A model generated the notes under the pieces. It did not search any database, had not been told where the DNA came from, and saw nothing but the letters and a program-made list of their open reading frames with translations. This document shows, piece by piece, positions 26,968 through 35,607 of a stretch of 35,607 bases of DNA. A program made the translations under genes and the position numbers. Position 1 is the first letter of the stretch. Every line of letters starts with the position of its first letter. This stretch comes from Chara braunii (lineage: Eukaryota > Streptophyta > Charophyceae > Charales > Characeae): NCBI GenBank assembly GCA_003427395.1, contig BFEA01000276.1:1612764-1648370 (forward strand), read 5' to 3'.

Positions 26968-28735
26968 GCATACAATCAAGTCAACTGGGACTTCCTGCAA
27001 AAGTGCATGGAAACAATGGGAGTAGGACCCAACTTTAGAAAATGGGTGAGAGTCCTCTACAATGACGCAATGGGAGCAGTACAAGTCAACAGTCCCATCT
27101 CTAACAAATATAAAATGTCCCGATCAGTCAGACAAGGAGACCATCTGGCAGCCCCAATTTTCCTCTTTATCCTGGAAGCCATTGCCTCATTCTTAAGGAA
27201 AGACCCGTCTATTCACAGACTCACCTAGCAAACCGAACTAAATCCACACAAGTACCATATTCCTCCTACAATTTTGTTTACCGACGACCTAACCGTACTC
27301 ATAAAAGCGTCATCCTCATCCTTCGAAGCACTCACCAGCGCAATGTGCGCATTTCAGCTAGCCTCTGAAATACGCATCAATTGGAGCAAGACAGTAGGCT
27401 GGTGGTTAACAGAGGAGGGCCTAGACCCACACCGAGATACACCGAAAGGTCTGACTTGGGCAAACCCCAACGACCCCCTAAGAGTCCTAGGAATACAGAT
27501 GTCTATTCAGGGGGCAGCAACAAAAATGGCACCAAGTCTGTTAGCCAAAATGACCAGCAAACTCAATGACTGGGGAATATTCACACCTCTTTGCACGGCA
27601 GGGCATTAGTGCTGAATGCATCCATCTATTCGATGATGTGGTACGTGGCAGCTTTCTGGACCCCAGACCAAAGAGTTTTAAAGGACTCACAAAAGAACGC
27701 AGCAACTTACATCTGGACAGGAGTTGCCTCAAGACAGAGCTTTATCACAAAGGTGGTGTGGCAATAAGTAACAAGAAAGAAAAGCCAAGGAGGCCTAGGC
27801 GTCCTTGACCCAGCTAACCAAATAGAAGCCCTCCAATCCAAGTGGATCATAAAGATACTAACGAGTTCTAAATTACCGTGGAGAGCGTTTGAACTAGAAA
27901 AGTTGCAACGGATTCCGATCTACAATACACCAGAAAACATGGAGGGTACGTTCTGGATCCTAAGCAAAACTTGGACTACGAAAAATAAGTTCCAAAACGA
28001 ACCAAGACTGAATTTCTGGAAGAGGCTATTAAAGGCGTGGAGAGAAGTCTTTCCGGCGAAAGTAAGGAAACCTATAAACAAAGAAGAAATCCTTAGACAA
28101 CCTCTCTTTTGCAACCCATGGATAGCCAACAACGAAAGCAAACCTTTCACTCTCACGTCAAAAGACACAAGATGGGGCACTTGGGTAGAGAGAGGCATCT
28201 GACAAATCAAACATATCTGGGATGACTCTAAACAGGACTGGCAATCGGCTAGACAACTCAGAGAAAAACTAAAAGGGTGCCACAACTTAAACCAAAACCT
28301 CCAACAGGTGATAAATGCCATTCCGTTGGATTGGATATCAACTCTCAAAAAGGACAAACTGTGGTCAACAGGAGATTGGGCAGTTATGACACAAATGAAT
28401 CCCCATGAACACGCTCTAGCCTTTATAAGGAAGGAAGACGGTATAATCAACTGGTTCACTTTCGCCATGCACAATATAGAAGAACCAGGAGTAGACTACA
28501 ACAAAGTCAACAAAGACTCAGTAGAACAGATCAAAGTCAACGAAGGCAACCTCAAGTAATAGAAAACGAAGAACTCACCATATTCCACCCCCTAACGACC
28601 ATAGAAATTTTAGAGTTTGACCCACCCCCCACAGACTTCTACTCCAGCAACCCTATTCCTGCCATAAAACCCTCAAAACCTTCACATCCCCCCCGCATAC
28701 TCCTAGCCCCATTATCTTCTAACTGACCACCCTAA
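26967..28735 (+). pseudogene. LINE Q, ORF2 fragment from mid-RT to post-RT
   Basis: Starts inside RT motif A (AYNQVNWDFLQKCMETMG) and runs through MSRSVRQGDHLAAPIFLF (motif B), ILFTDDLTVLIKASS (motif C, FTDD instead of FADD), RINWSKTVGWWLTEEG and DPLRVLGIQM. After a frameshift near 27590 it continues RALVLNASIYSMMWYVAAFW, KVVW, GGLGVLDPANQIEALQSKWI, then LRQPLFCNPWIAN and WVERGI*QIKHIWDDSKQDW, which match LINE M. Stops include TAG 27226-27228, TAA near 27765 and TGA near 28201. After TAA 28557-28559 a shifted frame stays open to TGA near 28723 (FHPLTTIEILEFDPPPTDFY). Its A-rich sense strand is typical of LINEs. The 5' three-quarters are missing. Confidence 0.85.
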
Positions 28736-29865
28736 GCACTATTCACACTCCACAGGACACGACTTTTCACCGCCAAACACAATAAACACCCACCACCCTA
28801 ACCCAGACCTGCAATGATCCTACACAATCTCTCCGCAAGCCAGCTTAGCAGTACCAGCTCCGCCCTACAAAAAGCTCCCCAAAAGGGCAGTATGTGCTTG
28901 CAAGGAGAGAGAATCCTAGAATAAGGGGGACAGACCATAGTTAGAGAAGTCGAGTAGGGGTTTACCAGACCAGCTAAACTAGCTAGGGTTTAGGGTTTTG
29001 GCAACAGTAAGGGCTGGTAGAAGAGTAAATTAAACAAGGTAGGATAGACTTCACTCTCAACCATAGACATTAGACGCTAGGTTGGAGAAGGATTAAGGAT
29101 CAACAAATCTAAATGGAGGGGCAAGTATGCGGTTCTAGTACTTAAAGAGTTTCAGGCAGTCAAGGAACGGAGAGGAACTGGCAGATGACTCCCCACCAAG
29201 CAAGTTATCAGAGACCACAATAATAGGTTTGTTCCCATATCTTAGAAAGCAGGCTAACTTAGGCAGGGGTGAAGGGTGGTGCGTCCTTCACAAGTGAAGT
29301 AATCAATGCCGTCCCTCGGGTTCCCTACCATAAAGGGGAAGAGCATGCGTGAGTCCTATATGTATTTCCTTTTGACCTGCGGGGGGAATAGGAACCGGAC
29401 TGATGCTCCCCAGAATGGAAAGGAGCCAGAACCAGAAGGTTCTGTTTGGTACTTAAAAAAAAAAAAAAAAAAAAAGAAGAGGAAGAAGTTGGAACTTGGG
29501 ACTGTGTGTGTCTTCTTGAAAGTCAAAAAAGTTATTGGAGTTCTTGTATGGACTATAGTAGTACTATACTACTCTAAAGTTTGGAATGGTGGTGTCACTG
29601 GTGCGACACAAAGAAACTCAATACTGATGTTCTTAACTTCTTACGGGCTTCATCAGCTGAGATGTTTTGATGGCCAACAATGTTGAAGCAGGGGTGGTCT
29701 ATTGACTCTATTTTATCATCTGTCATTGAAGTATGGTTTTGTCAAGTTGCTTTCAAATTTCAAACTCATTGTGTATATGCTATGTGTGTACTGTACGAAT
29801 CTAGTGAGACATCTTCGCTTGCGGTTGTTGTGGGGGGCGGCGCTCTTTCTCGGTCGTACTACTAG
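28736..29865. other. Non-coding trailer of LINE Q and intron end
   Basis: No coding signal before exon 2. It contains CTAGGGTTTAGGGTTTTGG near 28983 (telo-box-like) and an A tract (29456-29475). The part to about 29300 may be LINE Q 3' UTR, but lacks RepA. Confidence 0.4.
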
Positions 29866-30020
29866 ATGGTCAACCTGGCTCAGCTCTCTGAGGTCATCCT
29901 TGGCTCTGCAGTTGATGTCAACATAAAAGGGCGACCTGATATTTATGTCATTGGAGCCCAGGAGCTGCCCCCAGGGGGCCTACACCAGTCCCTGTCGCAA
30001 ATACTCGGAGATTCCTATTG
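29866..30020 (+). CDS. Inositol polyphosphate 5-phosphatase, exon 2
   Basis: Follows the 3' splice site TACTACTAG|ATGG and ends at TATTG|GTAGGT (donor at 30021). It encodes MVNLAQLSEVILGSAVDVNI, KGRPDIYVIGAQELPPGG, LHQSLSQILGDSY. The PDIYVIGxQE box is the conserved second motif of inositol polyphosphate 5-phosphatases, with the metal-binding Glu. The in-frame TAG just upstream is the acceptor itself. Exon 1 ends in TWN-LKKK at phase 0, so the join gives TWN-(39 residues)-QE, a normal spacing. Later catalytic motifs (WxGDxN, PxWxDRxL, SDH) were not found downstream, so the gene continues outside the window or is truncated. Confidence 0.75.
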
Positions 30021-30177
30021 GTAGGTGCCAACTTTTTTTTTTTTTTTCCAGGTGTTCATCCTATCTATCTTCTCAAGAATGCAAACCCTCTTCCATTTTT
30101 TGTCCCTTTTTCTTTGCCTTACTTTATAAAACCCATGCCAGAGTCATCACCTACCTTCCTCCCTACCCAAGCTGTCA
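30021..30177. other. Start of second intron
   Basis: Begins GTAGGT, then a T run ending in CCAG (30032-30051) that mimics an acceptor but follows by only 31 bp and does not continue the phosphatase frame. Confidence 0.4.
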
Positions 30178-30403
30178 CCTTCTTCTTCTTCTTCTTCTTC
30201 TTCTTCTTCTTCTGCTTAAAACGGCTATACCGCTAGGAGGGGTGATAAGAGCACCCCCTTCTAGCGGATTGCCAGGTTGCTCCAATCTATTGGTGGGGAG
30301 CTGCACCTGCTGCAAAGCAGGTCCAGCGTCCCAGTGAACAATTAAACAGCTGAACACAGGCTCCCTGCCAGCATTGATTACCCTGCAACCAGGGGATTGA
30401 TCC
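30178..30403 (-). mobile_element. RepA copy 4 with (GAA)n-type tail
   Basis: In LINE sense (minus strand): GATCAATCCCCTGGTTGCAG, GGTAATCAATGCTGGCAGGG, ACCTGCTTTGCAGCAGGTGC, AGCTCCCCACCAATAGATTG, then GCGGTATAGCCGTTTTAAGC and an (AGA)n run (plus-strand CTT repeats 30178-30213). The simple repeat sits where copy 3 has poly(A). Confidence 0.65.
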
Positions 30404-30433
30404 TCATTTTGGGCAACCAGCAGGGTTACCTTT

Positions 30434-30489
30434 TGTCTTGTCTTGTCTTGTCTTGTCTTGTCTTGTCTTGTCTTGTCTTGTCTTGTCTT
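30434..30489. repeat. (TTGTC)n pentanucleotide repeat
   Basis: About 11 uninterrupted TTGTC units. Confidence 0.98.
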
Positions 30490-30612
30490 CTTGAGGGCTT
30501 TGGAATTCCCAGAGGTTTCGGGTCTTCTCCCTACGATAATCGGGACCTCGTTGCGAGACTCACAAGTCTCCAGATGTGCAAAGAGGACATTGAATGGGCT
30601 GGGAACTTCTGA
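30490..30612 (+). other. Possible coding remnant, unassigned
   Basis: A clean reading frame after the TTGTC tract: EGFGIPRGFGSSPYDNRDLV, ARLTSLQMCKEDIEWAGNF, stop at 30610-30612. Residue composition looks protein-like, but it does not fit the next part of the 5-phosphatase domain and I recognise no family. It could be an exon of an overlapping gene or chance. Confidence 0.2.
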
Positions 30613-31753
30613 GTTTTCATGAGAAGGGGACACTAGCCCACATTGCGGCACTTCGCAACTTCGAATTCCTGATCGCGTACCTGTGATGCGCAACCTCGCA
30701 CCCCGCGCGGCGTTCCGTACTCCGAACCCCGATCAGAGTAGTTGGGGGTGTGGCTGAGGATTTTTGGCCATGGGGTTGAATCACCCGGGTGAAACGGGGG
30801 ATTCTTGTTTCGAGCCGAGAGTTGCCTTGTTGGGGATTCGAGCCGTCGTCGAGGTCAAGGGACGGGAAGAAAGCTCAGTCCGGTATGACCATCAATGGAA
30901 AGGGAAACACTCAAAAAGGGAAGGACGGAAAAACGAAAGGAAGAAAACGACGGGGAACAAGGTTTTCCGTTCCCTGGGGCGCCCGGTTCGTGCGGATCTT
31001 AGGGCGGTCGGTTTGGAAATCTCAGCCCTCGGCGTCAGACTCGTGGAGCTCGTGCGGACATCCTGGCGCGGGTCGCCGAGGGCGGGGTAGACCGAAGGGA
31101 CCCAAGTTCGAAAATTAGTCGGGAGCGCGCCCGCGTTGCGGGAGAGTTCTGGGAACCGAGCCGCACCTTCGTATCCCACGACTAATCTCCGTCAGGAACA
31201 CGAATCCCCCTGACGACACCAGCGACAGTTAAACCGAGGCTGCCACGTCGCGTATGCTGCTGACCAGGGCAACACCGTGACATCGGTGTAGGGTAGTATC
31301 AGGGGAGGGGAAGAGAACCGATCAATCAACACAAACCCACTCCCTCTGATATGGCAGGCCCTGACGGGGTTATGCAGCTGGATCTGCTCGGTCCATCTCA
31401 GAGCGCTCCGCAAGTCCGAGTTGCAGTACACGCTGTCATCGTCTGCGATCGGAAAGGACGGTAGCACGTTGCGAGAGACCGGCACAAAGGTGGAGCACGG
31501 GCAAGGGCCTGTGCTTGCGTCCTCAGGGACGAGCGTGGACTCCATGCAAAGATCAATATAAAGAAACAAACAAAAAGGGGCCCGCCTAGCTCTTTCTCTC
31601 TCTCGCTCTCTCTCTGTGTCAACCCGAATGCTGAGTCGGGGATCCGGGGTCTGTTGAGTTGCGGAGATACCAGTCGCGTCGCGGAGATGCGAACGAATGA
31701 TCTCTCCGGTTATCGAGTGAAATCACCCGTTTCGCCTGGATCCCGATCCGCGC

Positions 31754-31756
<3 letters not shown>
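30613..31756. other. GC-rich non-coding or unassigned region
   Basis: No repeat family seen elsewhere in the window. On the minus strand 31192-31569 is open for 125 codons (ESTLVPEDASTGPCPCSTFV, SVYCNSDLRSALRWTEQIQL, SGFVLIDRFSSPPLILPYTD), with varied composition that looks less like a shadow than its neighbours. No splice signals or family support it, so it is only a possible exon. Confidence 0.25.
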
Positions 31757-31843
<87 letters not shown>

Positions 31844-31905
31844 GGGGGGGGGGGGAGGGGGGGGGGGGGAGGGAGAGAGGGGGGGGGGGAGGGGGGGGGG
31901 GGGGG
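31757..31905. repeat. (GA)n followed by G-rich tract
   Basis: (GA)n 31757-31832, then nearly pure G with scattered A to 31905. Probably assembly-sensitive and capable of triplex or quadruplex folding. Confidence 0.95.
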
Positions 31906-33200
31906 GTTGGCGCAAGTCCTCCGTGTACACGCGGCGTCAAAAACGAAAGAGGGATTGGGGAAGGGAGGAGGGACCAACACACTCATGCATTCATACAGAC
32001 GGTCAACACCGAGCAATCCCCACCAACGCGCCTGTAAGCGCGCACACACACATACTCGTCAAGCCCTCCTGGACCATGAGACATTCAATTCATCCATAAA
32101 CTCTCGTACCACCGCATGCATACGATAGAATACCCATGCATCGGGACCACACACACATCACACGGAGACAAAGCAGCAATGGAGATAAAAGCAAGTCCTT
32201 AGTACACAAAATTTCTCACACGGCTGGCCGCCTTGGGTCCAGCCCCCAATCCTTCAGAACCTCCGACAACCATAGCCACAAGGCCCTGCCGCTGCTGGCG
32301 TCCGATCTCCACCACCGCTCAGTCCCTCCGACTGGCTTGCCCCAAGTCTATCGCTAAGCCCGCCCCACGTCGTCGCTCCGCCCGTCACTTGGGCTCGTCA
32401 AGCCTGTTCGACGCCGCGGACCTCGTGCATAGCTCGTGCAGCGTTGCAGCCGAGATTAAAGAGGGGGAGAGGAAGGGGTTGCGAGAAATTCTGAGAATAT
32501 AGCGCGTAAGGCAGCGGGGAGCGAGCGCGAGGTGCGGGTAGCATGGGGTGTAGATGAGAAGGGCAGAAGAAGGGCCGGGGTTCCAGAAGGATTGGAGGAG
32601 GCGAGTTGAGCGATCTGTGTGATTGGGGTGGTCGTTCAAGTGGTACGCGCCTTCCGCTCTCACCACATTGATCCGACCATCCCACTTACACAGTCAATCG
32701 TTCACAATGATGGGTATGGAGAGGATCAGGCTTTGCTCGAGGCAAGACGAAGAGGCATGCAAGAAGGAAATGCGCGGCAAGAAAGGAAGATGGCGCGGGG
32801 ATGCAAAGCAGGGGAACGGGTTTACGCGGCGCGCAAAAAATTGAAAAACAGCCACGCGCACAAAAATTTGAAAATTCCTACCCATACTAATTCCTAACTG
32901 TTTCTTGGATTTCTCGGTGCGGTCGCTAACCGGCCACGCGAGAAAGTCATCAGGGGCGGAAAAAAAAAAAAGTTTCTGTTCCGTCCCTCTTCTCTTTTCA
33001 AGAAAGAAAACGAAGGAAAAGAAAAAGAGAAAAGGAGAAAAAGGAAAAATAAACCCCGTTCTTCCCAATCATCCAAAACCCGTACTCCGAGGCCTACGTG
33101 ATTTTCCCCTAAGGGTACGGGAAGCCGCTGAGTACGGATCCTGACTTATCACATACCACCGATATGTTTTTGCCTTGGACAGCCTTTCGATCCAACCGGT
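31906..33200. other. No supported gene
   Basis: Mixed GC-rich sequence, then A/G-rich (32990-33050). The open frames present (for example plus strand 32233-32502) have no recognised domain, no flanking splice logic and no repeat relationship within the window. Confidence 0.35.
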
Positions 33201-33320
33201 GTCTGCTTCACTCCTCGTCCTCCTCCTCGTCCTCGTCCTCGTCCTCCTCCTCCTCCTCCTTCTCCACCCCTTCCCCCTCCTCCTCCTCCTCCTCCCCCAT
33301 CATCATCATCACCATCGTCA
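33201..33320. repeat. (TCC/TCG)n and (CAT)n tract
   Basis: TCCTCC/TCGTCC repeats 33210-33300, followed by CATCATCATCATCACCATC. Confidence 0.9.
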
Positions 33321-33766
33321 GGGCTTCCCCATGTCCCTCTTTATCGTTCTCCATCACATCTGATTATCCAATCACGTTGGTGTTACGATCCTGTCCAATT
33401 TCGAGGTACAAAATTCACGAGAAAGCACAATGCCATCCAATTGCAAAAGAAATGAACTTGAGAGGAGAGAGAGGGAAAGAAGAAGAAGAAGAAGAGATGT
33501 ACACCAGCAAAGACCAATGATAATCCCCCTTCTTCTCGCCAACCAAACTCATCCTCCTTTTCTCCTCCCCTCTTATTCAAACAATAATTAATAATACTAG
33601 TGATGAATGGCAGAACCAGAATCAATGTCCGAATTCCTCTTCTACTGCCAACACAACTTGAGGTCCACCATAGCCATGGCTTCCCTTCTCCTTCCTCTTT
33701 GTCTACGCCGAGGCTATGGCAGACTACCAGGCCCTGTCCTGCTATGCAAAAGACAACGCAAAGCAG
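33321..33766. other. No supported gene
   Basis: Mixed sequence. An inverted pair CCATAGCCATGGCTTCC / GAGGCTATGGCAG is present near 33668-33723. Confidence 0.3.
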
Positions 33767-34198
33767 CTATGGCCGCTTCCACTCAGGCCGCCATGCCTGA
33801 CTCTGCCTCGAAGGTTCTTGATGCTGCTCTACCCCAACGGGGGTCTTCCAGGTGCAGCATCCACCAAGGTGATGAAGATGGCGTCCACCATAGCCAGGTA
33901 AGTAGCCCTGGCGCTCCCCTCTCCCAGTCCCTTCTTCCTCCTCCTCCAGCCTGAGCTCCTGCACCATATCCAAGGTGGGGAGCTGGGCGCTCTTCTTCTT
34001 CGCCAGCGCTGGACTCAGGAGCGCTCCACCAAGAGCTCCAGCAGCGTGTCCCCAAACTTGCACGCCGCAAAATGAGGCTGAGCTCTTCGCTCAGCCGGGA
34101 GATATAGCGGCCAACTTGCCTCTTGGGCGGTGACTTCCAGGCCGTGCGGCCTCCAAGCAACCGGTACGTCCTCCCTTTCGGAAGGAAACATCATTGCA
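33767..34198 (-). pseudogene. Possible Ty1/copia gag remnant
   Basis: The minus strand just after a primer-binding-site-like motif encodes, in shifting frames, MMFPSEREDVPVAWRP, FAACKFGDTLLELLVERS, then after a frameshift ALAKKKSAQLPTLDMVQELR, LEEEEEGTGRGER. The LLELL...LTxDxVxxxLRxEE pattern resembles the helical core of copia-type Gag (UBN2-like). No zinc knuckle, protease or integrase follows. Weak, and mainly supported by the adjacent motif. Confidence 0.3.
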
Positions 34199-34210
34199 GG
34201 CTCTGATACC
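34199..34210 (-). promoter_or_regulatory. Primer-binding-site-like motif (initiator tRNA-Met)
   Basis: GGCTCTGATACC on the plus strand is the reverse complement of GGTATCAGAGCC, the common plant LTR-retrotransposon PBS complementary to initiator tRNA-Met (first T of TGGTATCAGAGCC missing). No LTR terminus CA is seen directly beside it. Confidence 0.4.
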
Positions 34211-34700
34211 GTCCGCACAGGCCCTAGACTCAGACTACTAGGACTGATACCCGCCTAGAACTAGCCTACAACTGCTGGGCCTCTAAAAATGCCAACTTTT
34301 GTCTTCTTCTGCTTGGCCTCCAGTCCCGGACACATCTACCGCTACTGGAGTGGTACCACCCTACCTGCTACTCGAGTGTTTTTCCCCTCTGCTCTAAGTG
34401 TCGCAGGCCTACTCCCGCTGTTTGAGTGTTTTCCACGCTGCAAGCCTCAAAGTCAGGTCACAGGTAAGTACCGGCCCTGCGGCGCCTCCCAAATGAACAA
34501 GTGCCCTTGTGGGTCACACACACACTCAAGCCGACAAGCACTCAGACAGGTGCGCAGACCAGCAAGCACGCACACACACAGACTTAGAAAACTCAGCAAA
34601 AAGCGCCAATCTCAGCAAGGCATACATTCTAGCGGCAAAACTCAGAAGTCAGTTGTGTTCTCAGTCCGCGTTTTGGCAGGTCCTTACATTTGTGTGATAT
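34211..34700. other. Possible LTR region, unassigned
   Basis: If the motif at 34199 is a PBS, the 5' LTR of a minus-strand element would lie here. I found no paired LTR and no clear TG...CA ends. GATACC recurs at 34207 and 34248 with CTAGA/CTAGG words between. Confidence 0.25.
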
Positions 34701-34706
34701 GGGTTC

Positions 34707-35130
34707 TGAACCACCAGCACATGGGCCCAGCCAAGTCCAGAATCACGATTGAGTCTCTCCGAAAAAATCAGAGGCTCAGGAGTAACTTGACCAAAATGGC
34801 TGGTGCGGGCAGACAAAAGTTGGGGGGGGGAAGCCGCGCTGACATTTCGGCAAAGCTTGGCGCACAGTTGGAATCCGCCTCGTAAAAAAGAGGAACGGAT
34901 GTACCGGTCCTTAAGCCACCAGTACCCCGCCCCAGCCAAGATGAGAATCAAAAGTGCGACAATCCAGGTTCTTCAGATGAACAGTGCCACCGGACCAAAA
35001 TGGTTGGCACCATCAGGCAAAAAGAAAAAAACTTTTAAAAAGTGCAACGCTCGAGATTCTTTGTTTGTTGGTGCGCAGTGCGAATACAAGTTGGGAAAGA
35101 GAGGATGGGAGGTGCTGGTGGTTTAAGGAC
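34707..35130. mobile_element. TIR element I (224 bp) with adjacent half-copy
   Basis: The left end GTCCTTAAGCCACCAGTACC (34907) and the right end GGTGCTGGTGGTTTAAGGAC (35111-35130) are inverted repeats with two mismatches, giving a 224-bp element. A related left half lies upstream at 34707: CTGAACCACCAGCACATGGG, CCCAGCCAAG, and later GACCAAAATGGCTGG, matching CCCAGCCAAG and GACCAAAATGGTTGG inside the complete copy. Non-coding. Confidence 0.55.
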
Positions 35131-35607
35131 TTCAAAATCGGTGTCAGATTGGGTGTGAGTCTGAGCAGAGACTTGAGTCTTCACTCTAATAGAAAGTGTA
35201 CAAATTTTTTATTAGAATGTGAGTCTATGTTTCGTGCAAATGAGTGTTATGACACTGAAGATAAACTTAAACCTGAATAGTGCGAAAATACTATGAATGC
35301 ATGTCATTGCATGACATGATGTTTAGGAAATCCCAGTGATGTTCATGAAAACTGTTCTTCTTCTTAAGCTACCTTCCAAGCTAGGGACGTAGATAAGACA
35401 TATGTAATTATGGAGAGAGAGAGAGAGAGAGAGAGTGTTACATGCTGAGAGCCTCCACACGGGCCCCTCACGGGACCCGAGGTTGGATAAGGGGCCCCAG
35501 GTCGCGTCACCGCAACCTGGAGGCCCTACGACCATTTTACTTAGGCCTGCATCGGAAAGACTTCAACTTTAAGTTGATTTCTTATTTATTTATTTACTGA
35601 TGTGTTT
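35131..35607. other. No supported gene
   Basis: AT-rich, with a (GA)n tract (35412-35436) and a GC-rich block (35455-35525) containing a foldback of GGGCCCCTCACGGG type. No feature assigned. Confidence 0.4.

Larger units (their letters stand above)
24686..29865 (+). other. Large intron of the 5-phosphatase gene
   Basis: Bounded by GTGAGC at 24686 and TACTACTAG at 29857-29865. It holds a poly(T) run (24972-24993), GT and CA microsatellites, two related stem-loop repeats (RepH), a GGCAG-type minisatellite, LINE Q and its non-coding trailer. The exon frames agree across it (phase 0) and the joined motifs sit at the spacing expected in 5-phosphatases. Confidence 0.6.

Noticed and set aside
30032-30052. 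T-run plus CCAG resembling a splice acceptor just after exon 2
   Set aside because: It would make a 31-bp intron, and the following frame does not continue the phosphatase domain.
30175-30693. Frame with a repeated KTRQD motif
   Set aside because: The motif is the TTGTC pentanucleotide read on the minus strand.
30748-30850. Pol III box-like words (GTGGCTGAGGA, GGGGATTCGAGCC)
   Set aside because: Spacing and pairing do not give a tRNA, and no second copy of the sequence was seen.
31654-32049. Arg-Glu/Gly-rich and Pro/Leu-rich open frames
   Set aside because: Translations of the (GA)n(G)n tract.
33607-33954. Plus-strand frame starting MAEPESMSEFLFYCQH, near a GTAAGT donor-like site
   Set aside because: No recognised domain, low-complexity Ala/Ser/Leu composition, and it overlaps a gag-like minus-strand signal; too weak for a gene call.

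Overview
The window is a repeat-dominated stretch of a nuclear genome from the green-plant lineage. The signs are a plant-type (TTTAGGG)n tract near 4168, LINEs whose ORF1 carries a DUF4283-like domain plus a CCHC knuckle and whose ORF2 ends in a zf-RVT-type Cys/His region, a tRNA-derived SINE of plant type, U6 snRNA-derived copies, and a spliced gene with a 5.2-kb intron. I cannot fix the species; a charophyte alga or another repeat-rich streptophyte is a guess. Nothing looks bacterial, and I see no CRISPR array, rRNA gene or functional tRNA gene.

Layout. 1-1757: tail of a minus-strand LINE (3' module, then the ORF2 C-terminus). 1836-5600: small elements, including an inverted-repeat cluster, a 120-bp hairpin, U6 pieces around a ~400-bp terminal-inverted-repeat (TIR) element, several ~110-bp MITE-like hairpins (family D), a second MITE-like family (E), two minisatellites and a SINE. 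5700-16685: a plus-strand LINE (element P) cut inside its endonuclease domain by a 7.7-kb minus-strand LINE (element M). 16700-24130: a U6 pseudogene, more family D copies, very dense microsatellites, an alternating inverted-repeat array (19203-20636), a repeat flanked by U6 pieces, and GATT and CCT tracts.

24197-30020 holds the only convincing host gene: two exons of an inositol polyphosphate 5-phosphatase, joined in phase across a large intron that itself contains a third LINE fragment (element Q). The rest of its catalytic domain was not found in the window. 30020-35607 is mostly non-coding: another LINE 3'-module copy, pentanucleotide and GA/G tracts, an unassigned GC-rich part, a possible minus-strand Ty1/copia gag remnant with a primer-binding-site-like motif, and a 224-bp TIR element.

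How it fits together. The LINEs are all broken by stops, frameshifts or truncation, so none looks autonomous. The LINE 3' module (RepA) occurs both attached to LINE coding sequence and alone with poly(A) or (GAA)n-type tails, as expected of 5'-truncated retroposition. U6-derived sequence turns up at several places, usually next to other mobile sequence.
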